From assembly GCA_021018815.1 (NCBI GenBank), contig JAITYX010000033.1, positions 2,989,501-3,053,500 of the forward strand: 64,000 nucleotides of DNA, read 5' to 3'. The DNA is from Talinum fruticosum (taxonomy: Eukaryota > Streptophyta > Magnoliopsida > Caryophyllales > Talinaceae). A program made the translations under genes and the position numbers. Below are positions 1 to 11,079 of the stretch, in pieces; positions within the stretch are counted from its first letter, which is position 1, and each line of letters starts with the position of its first letter. Below the pieces are notes generated by a model. It worked only from the letters and a program-made list of their open reading frames with translations, had not been told where the DNA came from and did no database searches.

Positions 1-727
1 GCAGCCTCGAAACCGCGTTAGCATCTGATGGGAGGAAACTTTGAATTGCTTGAAGGTAAAAGTAAGAAGAGCCCCAAAAGGAAGAGGGGTGGATTTCTTT
101 GTTTGAGCTGGCATAGTAGCCATTTACTCAATGATAGGCTGCAAAGAGGTCTACTTCGTAGTGCTCTAGAATGTCAAAGAGAGCTTTGAGAATCTTAGAG
201 TTGGGATTCTCTTTGCTCGAATGCTTGAGAGAAGAAGGTTCTCATCAGCAGAAAACAAAGAAGACGGGCTTCGACTTCATCCGAGTCACCGAGAAGTTTT
301 GCGTGACTCGGGGATTTCTTTTGTGTATTTTTCAAAGAATTCATCAGCAACCTCATTGAAAGGAATAGGGTTGCTGTTGAAGAAAAGAGAAGAGACTTTG
401 AAAAGGTGATGGAGGAGAGAGACATTGATTCGAATAACGATGTCTTGAACTCTAGAGGTGAGGATACCTTTAGAGCTAGAAAGGTTTGAATAAAACTCGA
501 AACGAGTTATGGGTAGATGAACTCATTGAAACAGAGGAAATTATAAACCCCTGTGGTTTTGATATGATTCAACCATGAAAATTTTGCGGTTGGGAAGAAT
601 TTGTCATCTAACGTCGGTGTTGGGTGACAAGAATTTTTGAGGGGTTGGAAGGGCCTTCTTGGCTTTTTGTTCGGGGCATCTTGGCCGTAGAACCAAGAAA
701 GTCCGGGTGAGAACCTCTTTTCGGCGT
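1..727 (-). pseudogene. Sirevirus-type ORF3 (env-like) of element X, partial
   Basis: This is the third ORF of copia element X, downstream of RNase H; its 3' end lies beyond base 1. The N-terminus is recognised by comparison with the copies at 5843, 19118 and 48259, all of which begin PKRGSHPDFLG or close to it, followed by a basic Lys/Arg/Gln-rich stretch and a KFF-x5-SWL block. Here the shared start codon position reads ACG instead of ATG, and several frameshifts split the rest. Known: Sireviruses carry an ORF here that is called envelope-like. Inferred: the copy is dead. Function of the intact protein is unproven. Confidence 0.7.
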
Positions 728-849
728 GTTTGAGGATTTTGGAGAAGAGAGGAGATGACCTTTGAAAGATAGAGAGAGAAGATAGGATAGCTCGAAGAGA
801 GAGAGTAGAGAGTAAAAAGAAAATAAGAAAGTAGAGAGACCGGGAGCCG

Positions 850-1113
850 TCAATGCTTACTTGAGATGTCTGTTGCTTTGCTTGTGAGAGACGATTTGCG
901 CTTGGAAAACACTGAACTTGCTTGATGTGTTGTATGCGAGAGACCGAGTGAGTAGAGAGTAAAGTAGCAAAATGGAGGAAAAGGATGCTATTTATAGAGA
1001 AAGAAATATCCTTCGATATTCGTTCGACCCAGCTGTCTAACAGTCGCCTCAAACCGGTGCGACTGTTATGCTTTCCAACGGTTAGAATTCCAGTGTTGGT
1101 CTCCCAACGGATA
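850..1113 (-). promoter_or_regulatory. Candidate internal promoter and leader of ORF3, element X
   Basis: On the minus strand a CTATAAATAG box (988-997) lies 261 bp upstream of the ORF3 start position. Upstream are TCCAACGGTTA (1074-1084), an exact match to the mitosis-specific activator consensus YCYAACGGYYA, and CCCAACGGATA (1103-1113, one mismatch). Downstream a GTAAGC (855-860) precedes a pyrimidine-rich leader. The same arrangement recurs in elements A, C and E. Promoter activity is inferred, not shown. Confidence 0.5.
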
Positions 1114-1400
1114 GCTTTGATCGATACGCGAAAGAAAGAGAGAAAAAGAGAGATTTTAAAAGAAATTTATGAAATTCTCCACTAATCTAGTGATGATTTC
1201 AGAAGTTTGATGTCCATTTTTCTCAAGACCGAGTCGACTCGGTAAGGTTTCGAGTGACTCGAAGCTGCAAGTAATCGATAACTTATAGCTCGAGTATCAC
1301 TAGGTCAATCGAACTAATTGTTATTTAAGCACGGAAAAGAAACATTTAACACATAATTATGGAAAGCAATTTCACATAGGAAAAACAAATAATCCTGTAT
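1114..1400. other. Spacer between RNase H and ORF3 promoter, element X
   Basis: AT-rich non-coding spacer that aligns by eye with 6242-6498, 19510-19561 and 48660-48872 in the other copies. I see no ORF or RNA gene in it. Confidence 0.5.
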
Positions 1401-2142
1401 TAATCATGCCATGTTAATTCCTAATGAAGCAAAACTAATCCTCACTAAGTGGCTTAGTAAAGATATCAGCTAATTGAAGTTTTGCGGGAATGAATTCAAG
1501 TTCAATATCACCTTTCTCGGAATGGTGTCTTCGAAAATGATACTTGACCTCAATATGCTTTGTTTTTAGTGTTGAACTAGATTCTTGGTGATGCTGATTG
1601 CACTTTGATTGTCACACTTGATAGGAATTTATTTGAATGACAGTCCAAGATCTCTTAAGTGTTGCTTGATCCATAAAATTTGAGCGCGGCATGCTCTAGC
1701 TGCAATGTACTCAACTTCGGTAGTTGATAAAGCTACTGAGTTCTACTTCTTTGAGTGCCAAGATATAAGGGATTGACCTAGAAACTTGCATGCTCAAGAG
1801 GTGCTCTTTCTATCAACTTCTTATCCAAGCATCATCGGTATCTAAGTATCCGGTGAGAGTAAGTTGTGAGTCTCTTGAGTACCATAGACGTAGATTCCGA
1901 GTCCCTTCAAGATATCTAAAAGTTCTCTTCACCGTAGTGAGATGTGACTCTTTTGGATTAGCTTGGAATCTTGCACACAGACATACACTAAACATTATGT
2001 CCGGCCTACTCAAAGTAAGATACAGCAGAAATCCAATCATACCTCGGTAGAGTTTCGATCTACTGCTTCACTTTTTTCATCCGAGTCCAGTTTTATGTTG
2101 CTTGCTCATAGGTGTTGCTGCATGTTTTGCATCTTGAAGTTT
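1400..2142 (-). pseudogene. pol: Copia RNase H and end of RT, element X (part 1 of 3 of INT-RT-RH)
   Basis: Ribonuclease H part of the copia polyprotein, which removes the RNA strand during reverse transcription in the virus-like particle. Visible pieces include SRPDIMFSVCLCARFQ and the region of the SWHSKK and AEAEY motifs. Stops and frameshifts break it. The reading continues at 14488 after the insertion of element A: the Leu-Gln codons just before 2147 join the region encoding the YTKELLKKY-type block on the far side. Confidence 0.85.
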
Positions 2143-2147
2143 GTACT
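2143..2147. repeat. Target-site duplication of element A, left copy
   Basis: gtact here, atact at 14483-14487 (one mismatch). Removing the element restores a continuous RT/RNase H sequence of X. Confidence 0.8.
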
Positions 2148-3684
2148 TGAAGGTTTACTCTTGGATAAACTACGTCACCCTAGAGAGGGGTGAATAGGGT
2201 GATGGGGAAATTTAAACAAGTAATGGAAGAATAAAACTAGACAAGACTCTAAGGAGAGTCCGAGTTTAGATTGAACTCGAAAGGTACTAACTTAGAAAGT
2301 TACGTGGAAAGCCTCATGGGGCGGAAAACCACGGCCAGTGCTAATCCAAGCACCAAGTCAATTCCACTATTTTGAATCCACAAAATACGAGTAGAAAGAC
2401 TCAACCAGAATTCCTCCCTTAAACAATTACTTACAAGATTTTCCTAAACTCGAAATTACCTTATCCGATCTAGTACTTCCTAGCTGAGGTAACCATTATA
2501 GTTGGGGACAAGCGAGCTGAGTTAACCCTTACAGCTCAGTCAAAGGACCTTACTCGGAAAGTAAGAATGAGTGTTTGTGAACCGATTACAAGACCTTACA
2601 ACTCGGAAAGATATTAAGTACGAGTTGGAGTTGTAAGTAGAAGATTGAGTATGACTACAATGACTTTTTCTTAAGTGCTTGTATTGACAGTTGGTTCAGC
2701 AATCTTCAAGTCCCGAGAGTTGGCTTCTATTTAGAGATAACCAAACAGATTAGCCATTGTGACTATCTTCGATTGGAAGTCCTTTGTGACCATTGCAATG
2801 GATTTTCCGAGTCACTCGGAAAATATCCGTTGAAGTGTGAACGTTGGGCAACATCTCTTGACTCCTTCGGAAGTCCCAATCCACTGGTGGTGTCCGAAAA
2901 GTAGGGTGGAAACCACCGTTGAGCTTAGCGTTGCGGATTTCCAGTTTTGGAAACGAGACAACCACGACACGGTGTCCGGGCCTTGGTCGGAGGTGGAAAA
3001 ACCCTTGTCTGCTGGTGATTTGACGTTTTGAAGCCGGTTACTTTTGTAATTCAAAAATATGGTAGCCTCGTTTGAATAACCTACAAAAGTAAATCAATTT
3101 GGTTCTCAAAGTATAAAATACTTTAGTCTAAGATTAGACACGAGATAATAATTTTAATTAAGATAATTAAGTGCATAATTATCCGAGTCGGAAAGAAATG
3201 TAATTTTCGAGTCTAATATCCATTATACTCAAATTCCATCTAAGTTGGTCTACAAGTAAAGCAAGTCGGATAAATAACATCGAGTGGAAAGACTTGATCT
3301 AGTCCGCTAATGTTCAAACGAAGCATGCTAACTTAGAAAGATGAATTAACATAGTAATCCAATCAAACTTAAATCATGAAGTCGGACATGAGTTTATGCA
3401 AAATAGAACAAGTGTTTGAACATGCAATATATCCGAGTGTTGTCTCGGTGACTCGGAAGCTGTGAGTGAAATGATAAACAAGAATATGCTTTACGAGTCG
3501 ATCGAGTCAAAAGAGAACATATGCGATAGTTTTCCGTAACACTCGGAAAAGATGTTATATCACTCATAAAAGCTTAAAAAACAGATAGAATGACTTTTAA
3601 TCAAAACCTTATAAGAGATGAAGTCCTATACCTATTTTGTTGATGGAACTCAGAATGATGTATATGACAGTGTCCGAGTCTTCA
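2148..3684 (-). repeat. 3' LTR of element A
   Basis: Plus-strand ends are TGAAGGTTTACTC and CCGAGTCTTCA, so the minus strand runs TGAAGAC...CTTCA. Length 1,537 bp, matching its partner at 12949-14482 (1,534 bp). The TATA-like box kept in the other LTRs reads ctatttagag here and is damaged. Confidence 0.9.
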
Positions 3685-3700
3685 ATCTCCCCTTTTGATG
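3685..3700 (-). promoter_or_regulatory. Polypurine tract of element A
   Basis: The minus strand reads CAAAAGGGGAGAT directly before the 3' LTR. This is the expected plus-strand DNA primer site; the same tract adjoins the 3' LTRs of C and E. Confidence 0.8.
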
Positions 3701-4080
3701 CAAGACATTCCATACTAAGACAGAAACTTTGTTAGTGATATAGATGCAGGTTGTCATCCTTTCTCAAAGGATAAGCCGGAAAAACATGATAGAATTGTGT
3801 AGAGAAAATACGGTGAATGAAACTTATATTCTATCGAGCAAATAAGCTGAGATTGCATAAAAGGAACTAAAGTATTAGAGTGAGAAAAGAATAAGCTGAG
3901 TATTAGAGCAATGATAGACGAGTTGTCGTATTAGAAGCGAGAGAAAAGAATACTCGAGCAAGACAATGAAACTTAGAAATAATAAACTCGAAAAAAATTG
4001 CTTTAAGTAGTAAACTCGAGAGATATGTGCAACTCGGAAGGTAGATAGCAGGATTATTAATGAAATTTCATTATAATTTA
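3701..4080. other. Region between ORF3 and polypurine tract, element A
   Basis: AT-rich non-coding stretch with scattered actcga/gagcaag words. It resembles 17084-17380 and 46342-46580 in the other copies. No ORF is supported. Confidence 0.5.
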
Positions 4081-5843
4081 AACAAACGAATTTACATAAA
4101 AGAGAGTGAGAGAAACACCCCTAAATAAGACAACAAAATTTTTCTAACTATTCTCCCCTTGCCTTTCAAGCAAAAACAAAAAGAGGAAGAATGTATCAAG
4201 TAGATACAGATTTGATGTCTAGGCGAAAAAATAATTAAACGAGAAAAAAAAATTAAGATGGAGGAGATGGAGCGATCGAGTCGAGGTTGGTGGACGAGCA
4301 GCGCACCTTCGCTAACAAGATCTAGAAGATGTTGACGAGCGAGACGGAGGCAGCACCGGGATCTCCGGAATGCGCTCAACTCGAGTGGCTGACCTAGAAC
4401 TAGGTTGTCCGAAGGCTCATCCTCCTGGAACTCGGCTAACGGAGGGGTGTGCTTAGGCCGACTCGCTGTTGACTAACCATGGTCGGCAACGTCTTCTAAC
4501 CCACTTAGACTACTATCCGAGCCGATCTTTTCCGGTTGAGGTTACGGAGCACTTGGGCCCTCTCGTTGCCCCTTGTTCTTCTTCTTTCTCCCCTTCCTCG
4601 AGATGGAGCTGCCTCAGCCGCAGGCTCCTCTTCTTCTTCTTCTTCTTCTTCTCCCCCTTCGAGGAGGATTTGGTCGGACTCGAGGATTCTTCGAAGCTGT
4701 CCGAGTCGATCGGATCCTGAGCCGCCTTAGATCGCCTCTCCTGAAGGAGCTCGATCAGCTCCTCTCGCTCCCTAACCGGGGCCTTCATCTCGAGAAGCAC
4801 AACTTGCTGCTCTCGGATTTGGGATTGAGCGGTTTTCGGTTAATGGTCATAGACCGAAGGACAGTCTTGAATGACCGGAGGGTGTCCTTGAACTTAGTGG
4901 ACACCGAGGAAAGCTTGTCCATGGTAGCGGAGGACAAGGCGGAAGAAAGAATCGAGAAACACCTCAGGTGGAGGCACCACTAGGTGGAGGAGGTAGGGGA
5001 AAAGGGGATTGAGTCCGAGTCCGAGGTGGAGAAGGTGGCCTCGGTTTTGAGCTATAGACCCGGGCACCCGATTGGGTCTCCCGGTATCCACAACTAAGGA
5101 ATTCCTTTTTCCAACGACAATAGTAGCCTCGAAACCGCGTTAGGATCCGAGGGAAGAGGAACTTTGAACTGTTTGAAGACGAGCGCGAGAAGAGCCCCGA
5201 AAGGAAGTGGGGTGGCCTTCTTGTTCGAGTCCGAGCGAGCATAGCTGCCATCCGCTCGACTATAGCGGGAAAGAGGTCTACTTCGTAGCCCTCTAGAATG
5301 TGGTAAAGAGCTTTGAGGTGCTTGGAGTTGGGGTTCTCATCAACGAGAGGGTTCTCATCGCGAGAAAACAAAGAAGGCGAGGCTTCGATTTGAGTTGGAG
5401 TCACGAGAGAAGTTTTTGCGTGACCCGGGGAATTCTTTAGCGTACTTCTCAAAGAAATTATCAGCAACCTCGTTGGAAGGTATAGGGTTGCTGTTCAAGA
5501 ACATACAAGATACTTTGAAAAGACAGTGGAGAAGAGAAGTATTGATGCAAGCAGTGATGTTCGAACTCGGAGGTAAGGATACCCTCAAAGCTACAAAGAT
5601 TGGAATAGAACTCGAAACAAGTTACGGGTAAATGAAATCACCGAAACAGAGAAAATTATAGACCTTTGTTGATTTCATGTGAGCCAACCACGAAAACTTA
5701 GTGGTCGGGAAGAATTTGTCATCCAACGTTAGATATTGGGTGACAAGAGGTTTGGAAGGATTGGAGGGGCCTTCTTGGCTTTTTGTCTGTTGTTTCTTGA
5801 TGGCGGAACCAAGAAAATCAGGGTGGGAACCTCTTTTCGGCAT
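4081..5843 (-). pseudogene. Sirevirus-type ORF3 (env-like) of element A
   Basis: Third ORF, starting at an ATG at 5843 with MPKRGSHPDFLG. The first 73 codons are open, then frames shift repeatedly. Conserved blocks in order: a basic N-terminus; KFFPTTKFSWL; an ADNFFEKYAKEFPGS block near 5460; a HILEGYEVDLFPAIVERMA block near 5270; a Pro-rich stretch; a Glu/Lys-rich heptad segment near 4750; and a GEKKKKKKKRSLRLR basic run near 4640 encoded by a CTT microsatellite. Known: Sireviruses have an envelope-like ORF at this place. The basic run looks like a nuclear localisation signal, so the envelope label is uncertain. Confidence 0.7.
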
Positions 5844-5969
5844 GTTTGATGTTGAAAAGAGAGAGATTAATTCTTGTGAAAAAGGAAAGAGAGATAGCTC
5901 GACGAGAGCGAGCGAAGAGAAAAAGAAAAGTGAAGGAGTAGAAAGTGAAAGAGCTGAGAGCGATAGTGC

Positions 5970-6241
5970 TTACTTGAGATGTTCTTCTCTTAGCTTGAGA
6001 GCAACGTACGTTTCTTCGAAAGTAGAGAGCTTGTTTCAAGTTGGAGTAAGTGCAAGAGTGAGAGTAAGTAGAGAGTAAAGTAACGAAATGAAGGAAAATA
6101 GACGCTATTTATAAAGGAATAATCGTCCTTCGTATTCGTTCGACTCGGCTTCTTCAACGGTCACCTCGGACCGGTATGACTGATTACGCTCTCCAACGTT
6201 TAGAATTCCAACGATTGTCTCCCAACGGCTAGTTGTCTTAT
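5970..6241 (-). promoter_or_regulatory. Candidate internal promoter and leader of ORF3, element A
   Basis: The minus strand reads TTATAAATAG (6105-6114), 262 bp upstream of the ORF3 ATG. CCCAACGGCTA (6231-6241) matches the YCYAACGGYYA consensus exactly; a second site, TCCAACGTTTA near 6192, is mutated in the core. A GTAAGC lies near 5971 and a pyrimidine-rich leader follows to the ATG. Confidence 0.55.
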
Positions 6242-6498
6242 TAAAGCGCGAGAGAGAAAGAGAGAAAAGAGATTTTAAAATACAACTTTGAAATTCTCCA
6301 CTTGTCTAGAGATGATTTCGAAGTTCAATGTCAAGTTTTCTCAAAGTCCGAGTTTGACTCGCTTAAGTTTGAGTGACTTAGAAACCGCAAACAACTAATA
6401 ACTATCAGCTCAGTATCACTGGTTCAACTGAACTAATGGCTATTAAGGAAAGTAAGCACACAACACATAATTATGCAAAGTAATTAAAAAACATTTAA

Positions 6499-7942
6499 TT
6501 ATGCATTAATCATGCCAAGCTCATTCCTAATAAAACAAAAGCTGATCCTCACTAAGGGTCTTAGTAAAGATATCAGCTAATTGAAGATTGGTAGGAATGA
6601 ATTCAAGTTCAATATCACCCTTTTCAGAATGATCTCTCGGAACATGATACCGACCTCAATATGTTTAGTCTTTGAGTGCTTGAACTGGATTCTTGGTGAC
6701 GCTGATTGCACTTTGATTATCACATTGGAACATATTTGAATGAAAGTCCAAGATCTTTCAAGTGTTGCTTTATCCAAAAGATCTAAGCACAGCATACCCG
6801 AGCCGCAATACTCGGCTTCAGCGACTGATAGAGCTACTGAGTTTTGCTTCTTTGAGTGCCAAGATATTAGGGATTGACCCGAAACTGGTAGGCTCTCGAG
6901 GTGCTCTTTCTACCAACTTTGTACCCAGCATAGTCGGCATCCGAGTATCCAATGAGGATCGGTTCCGAGTCTCTTGAGTACCATATACCTAAATTCTAAG
7001 TCCCTGCAAGATATCTTAATATTCTCTTCACCGCAATGAGATGTGATTCTTTTGGATTAGCTTGAAATCTTACACACGGACAAACACTACACATGATGTC
7101 CGGCCTACTAGAAGTAAGATAGAGAAAAGATGTAATCATACCTCGGTAGAGTTGATGATCTAGTGTTTTACCTTGCTCGTCCGAGTCCGAGTTTTATCGT
7201 TGCTTGCTCATAAGTGTTGTTGATTATTTCGCATCTTGGAGTTTATACTTCTTCGACAGCTCCTTGGTATACTTTGATTGATAGACATAGATGTCATCTT
7301 TGTCTTGCTTGATTTGTAGAACAAGGAAGAAATTGAGTTCTCCCATCATACTCATTTGAAATTCCTGTCTCATTAACTCAGAAAAATCTCGACATAGAAT
7401 TTCATTAGTAGCTCCAAAAATTATGTCATCAACATATATCTCAAGCAATAAGCAAGTCTTTCCCCTTGGTTTTTATAAAAAGAGTTTTGTCAATCTGACC
7501 TCTTTGAAAATGGTTTTCAACCAAGAAATTGCTCGATCTTTCATACCAACCTCTAGAAGCTTGTTTAAGACCATAGAGAGCTTTTTGCAACTGAAAACAT
7601 GATTTAGAAATTCCGAGTTTTCAAATCCAGGCGGTTGCTCAACATAGACTTCCTCTTTAATGAAACCATTGAGAAAAGCACATTTAACATCCGTTTGATA
7701 TAACTTGATATTCATGGTAGATGTAAATGCCAACAAGATTCTAATAGCTTCAATTCTTGCAACAGGTGCAATGGTTTCCCCACAATCAATCCCTTCTTCT
7801 TGATTGTAACCTTGAGCCACAAGTCTAGCCTTATTTCTTACTACCAACCCACCTTCATCCAGTTTGTTTTTAAAAACCCATTTGGTTCCTATGGCTGGGT
7901 GGTCGGAAGGTCGTTTGGTCGAGTCCGAACTTGGTTTCTTTG
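6499..7942 (-). pseudogene. pol: Copia RT and RNase H, element A (downstream part)
   Basis: Reverse transcriptase and RNase H of the copia polyprotein. Visible RT blocks: ARLVAQGYNQEEGIDCGET near 7800, KCAFLNGFIKEEVYVEQPPG near 7690, and the catalytic YVDD within IYVDDIIFGATNE near 7430. The RNase H region holds SWHSKK and the C-terminal ADIFTK near 6570. The likely polyprotein stop is TAA at 6499-6501 after a GMIN tail typical of the family. Several frameshifts and stops are present, and solo LTR B interrupts it at 7943. Confidence 0.88.
7938..7942. repeat. Target-site duplication of solo LTR B, left copy
   Basis: ctttg here, ctttc at 9496-9500 (one mismatch). The uninterrupted sequence tttctttcgaattg is seen in element C near 20995. 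Confidence 0.75.
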
Positions 7943-9495
7943 TGAAAGTTAGCGCCTGCAGAGGCTAAGTCACCCTAGAGAGAGGGGTGAATAGGGTGAT
8001 GATGGAATTTGCTTCGATTAATAAATAAATTAGTTTGAGTAGAGTATGATTCAAGGATGAACTCAAAAAGACTCGACTCGGAAATCAATGAAAAATATAG
8101 AACCAAAATAGACTGCACAAGTAAACAATCCGAGTCTAGAATGTACTCGAAAACTGGTAACACAGAAAGTACGTGGAAACCCTCCTGGGGCAGAAAACCA
8201 CGAACCATGCTAATCCAAGCACGAAGTCAAATCCACTATTTTGAATCCACAAAATACGATGAGTCGACTCAACTCGAGTTCCTCCCTTAGACAACTCGTA
8301 ACAAGTTTTTCCTAGACTCAAAAATTCCCTTATCCGATCTAGTACTTCCTAGCTGAGATAACCCTTACAGCTAGGGACAAGCGAGTTGAGTTAACCTTTA
8401 CAGCTCGGTCAAGGGACCTTACTTAGAGAGTAAGAAGAGAGTTTGTAACTAAGTACAAGACCTTACAACTCGGAATATAATGAGATACGGAATTGGAGTT
8501 GTAAGTAGAAGATTGAGAGTGAATACATTAACTTTTGATCAAGTATGTATTTTTACAATTGGTTCAGCAATCTTCAAGTCTTGAGATTTGGCTTCTATTT
8601 ATAGATGACCAAGCAGCTTAGCCGTTGTGTCCATCTTCCGATTGCAAGTTCCTTTATGACCGTTGTGTAGGATTTTCCGAGTCACTCGGAAAATATCCGT
8701 TGAAATGTGAACGTTAGACAATGGCTCTTGACTCCCTTGAAAGTGCCTAAAACCACTGGCGGTGTCTTCAAAAATAAGGTGGAAACCACCGTTGAGCTTA
8801 GTGTTGCAAATTTCCATTTCTGGAAACAGGACAACCCCGACACGGTGTACGAGGCTAGGTCGAGGTGGAAAAGCCTTGTCTGCTGTTGATTTGACGCTTT
8901 GAAGCCGATTACTTTTGTAATTCAAAATATAGGACAGCCTCGTTTGAATCACCTACAAAAGTAAATCAATTTGGTTCTCAAAGTATAAAATACTTTGGTC
9001 CAAGATTAGACACGAGATAATGATATAATTAAGATAATTAAGTGACTAATTATCTAGGTCGGAAAAGGAATGGAATTTTCCGAGTCTAATATTCATGATA
9101 CTCAAAATTCCATCCGAGTCGGTCTAAAAGAGAATCAAGTTAACTAAAGAATATCGGAGGAAATAAACTTGATCTAGGTCGTGCATGAATTCAAACTAAA
9201 ATACCGAGAGATAGAGCGTACAAAAGATGGTGTTTGAATCATGCGATATATCCGAGTGTTGAGTGATTCAGAGCCGAGTGAAACATGGTGAGTGCGGATA
9301 TGCTTTCGAGTCACATAGAGTCATGCATAAATACATGAGATAATTTCTATAACACTTAGGGAAAATATCATATCACTCGGAAAAGTTTCTAAGGCATAGG
9401 GAATGACTTGGAATCAAAACTTTATAAGTGAGAAAGTCTTGTACTCGATTCCCTTGATAGAACTCGAAACGTGAGATGTAAAGTCCGAGTCTTCA
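7943..9495 (-). mobile_element. Solo LTR B, Sirevirus-type, inside pol of element A
   Basis: A complete 1,553-bp LTR from TGAAAGTT to CCGAGTCTTCA on the plus strand, with no internal region and flanked by a 5-bp TSD. Known: solo LTRs arise by recombination between the two LTRs of one element. It keeps ctatttatag at 8595-8604, a TATA box on the minus strand. It shares features with E and C LTRs, for example the tcaaggatgaact block, but lacks the private sequence of the A LTRs, so it came from a different copy. Confidence 0.88.
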
Positions 9496-9500
9496 CTTTC

Positions 9501-11079
9501 GAATTGATTGAGTTCCTCTGGCATGGCCTCTACCCATTCGAGTTCATTTAAGGCCTTTAGTGCATTTCAGGTTCGTTAATGAAATGAATGCGGTGAATGC
9601 AAATAGATTATGAAGACGAGAACGAGTTCGTACCCAACTGTTGATGTCGGATATGATGTTTTCTAGTGGGTGACTAGAGTCATACTTGAAAGCTCTACCT
9701 GTTCTTTCGTTCACCGGATCTGTAGGTTGAATTGGATGATCTTCGATGAGTCCGTTCCGAGTGAGCTTGTTCATCGGACTGACCTTAAACATTATGACGA
9801 GTCGTCTCATTACGAGTCTAAGTGACTTCATTCCGAGTGACATGGATTTGGTTCTTGATGAGCTCATTTTCATCAAGATCATCATTTCTGCTGAGCTTCG
9901 GACACGAGAATGTTGACTCACTTGGTTTTTCCTGTTCAATCTCATCCAACACAACGTGGATGCTTTCTTCCACTTTGTTAGTTCTTTTATTGAAAATACG
10001 ATATGCTTTGCTATAAGATGAATAACCAAGAAAAATACCTTCATCTGATCGATCATTAAACTTGGTTAGGCGATCCTTACCATTGTTATGATTGAAACAC
10101 TTACATCTGAAGGGTTTGAAGTATGAAATACTAGGTTTCTTCCCTTTGTAGAGCTCGTCTGGAGTTTTCTTCAGTATGGGTCGGATGAGGCATCTATTCA
10201 ATGTGTATTTGGTCTGTGTTGACTGTAGTAGGGTAGATTATGTGCAATCATCATTGTCCTAGCTACTTCTTCAAGAGTTCGGTTCTTCCTTTCCACCACT
10301 CCATTTTGTTGAGGAGTTCTTAGTGCTGAGAAGTTGTGAGAGATGTCATTCTTGTCACGGAACTCTGCAAATTCCGAGTAGTCGAACTCCCTTCCATGTT
10401 CAATTCAAATCCTCTAGATCCGAGTCCGAGACTCAACTTGGAATTTCTGCAGAGCTTGCTCGAACTCTTTGAATGCTTCACTTTTGTGCTTAAGAAAACA
10501 CACCCAGGTAAATCGTGAGTAGTCATCAACAATAACAAGCACATATGATTTACCTTCGAGACTCTTGACATGGATTTCACCACATAAATCCATATGCAAC
10601 ATTTTAAACACCTTGGATGTGGAAACGAGTTTTCAGAGATTTGAAAGATGACCTGACTTGTTTCCCTTTTATGCATGCTTCACAAATTTTATCTTTCTTA
10701 AATGCACAGTTAGGCAATCCTCCGACTTAACCATGAGATGCAAGTTTCTTAATGGTATGCATGCTAACATGACCTAGTCTACGATGCCATGTCCATGAAT
10801 CATCGTGTAGAGATGCTTTTAAACAAGAAAAATTCTGATTCGGGTCGAAAGAGGAATAGTATAAGTGTTACCTGATCTCTTACCCGAGAGCGTGATTTCC
10901 TTGGTAGTATCATCACGAGATATAGCAATTGGTCTCGGTGAATCTTATCTCTTGACCTTTGTCACATAGTTGAGGGATGCTTGAGCGGATTGTACTTTAA
11001 CCCTTTCACAAGGTATACTTGGGCTGACCAGATTGCTTCCTTTTCCAATCTTGCCTTTGCTGTCATTTCAAAACGTGAC
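9501..11079 (-). pseudogene. pol: Copia integrase with pre-integrase zinc domain, element A
   Basis: Integrase segment of the polyprotein. The minus strand shows a pre-integrase HHCC-type region near 10690-10800, core blocks LLHMDLCGEI-like near 10590, YVLVIVDDYSRFTWVCFLKHKSEAF near 10530, and C-terminal blocks YFKPFRCKCFNHNNGKDRLTKF near 10110 and DEGIFLGYSSYSKAYRIFNKRT near 10020. The linker towards RT holds the ENIISDIN-type block near 9660. Frameshifts are frequent. Confidence 0.87.

Noticed and set aside
507..1052. 181-codon minus-strand ORF starting at the TATA region of element X
   Set aside because: It spans leader and ORF3 by read-through. The part before 727 is pyrimidine-rich leader, and the conserved protein begins at the PKRGS block.
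4469..4983. Overlapping plus-strand ORFs with Ser and Phe runs
   Set aside because: They are the antisense of the GAA/CTT microsatellite that encodes the lysine run of ORF3 in element A.
5701..6078. 125-codon plus-strand ORF
   Set aside because: Lies antisense over the start and leader of ORF3, with no motif. Low-complexity Glu/Ser/Arg content mirrors the CT-rich leader.
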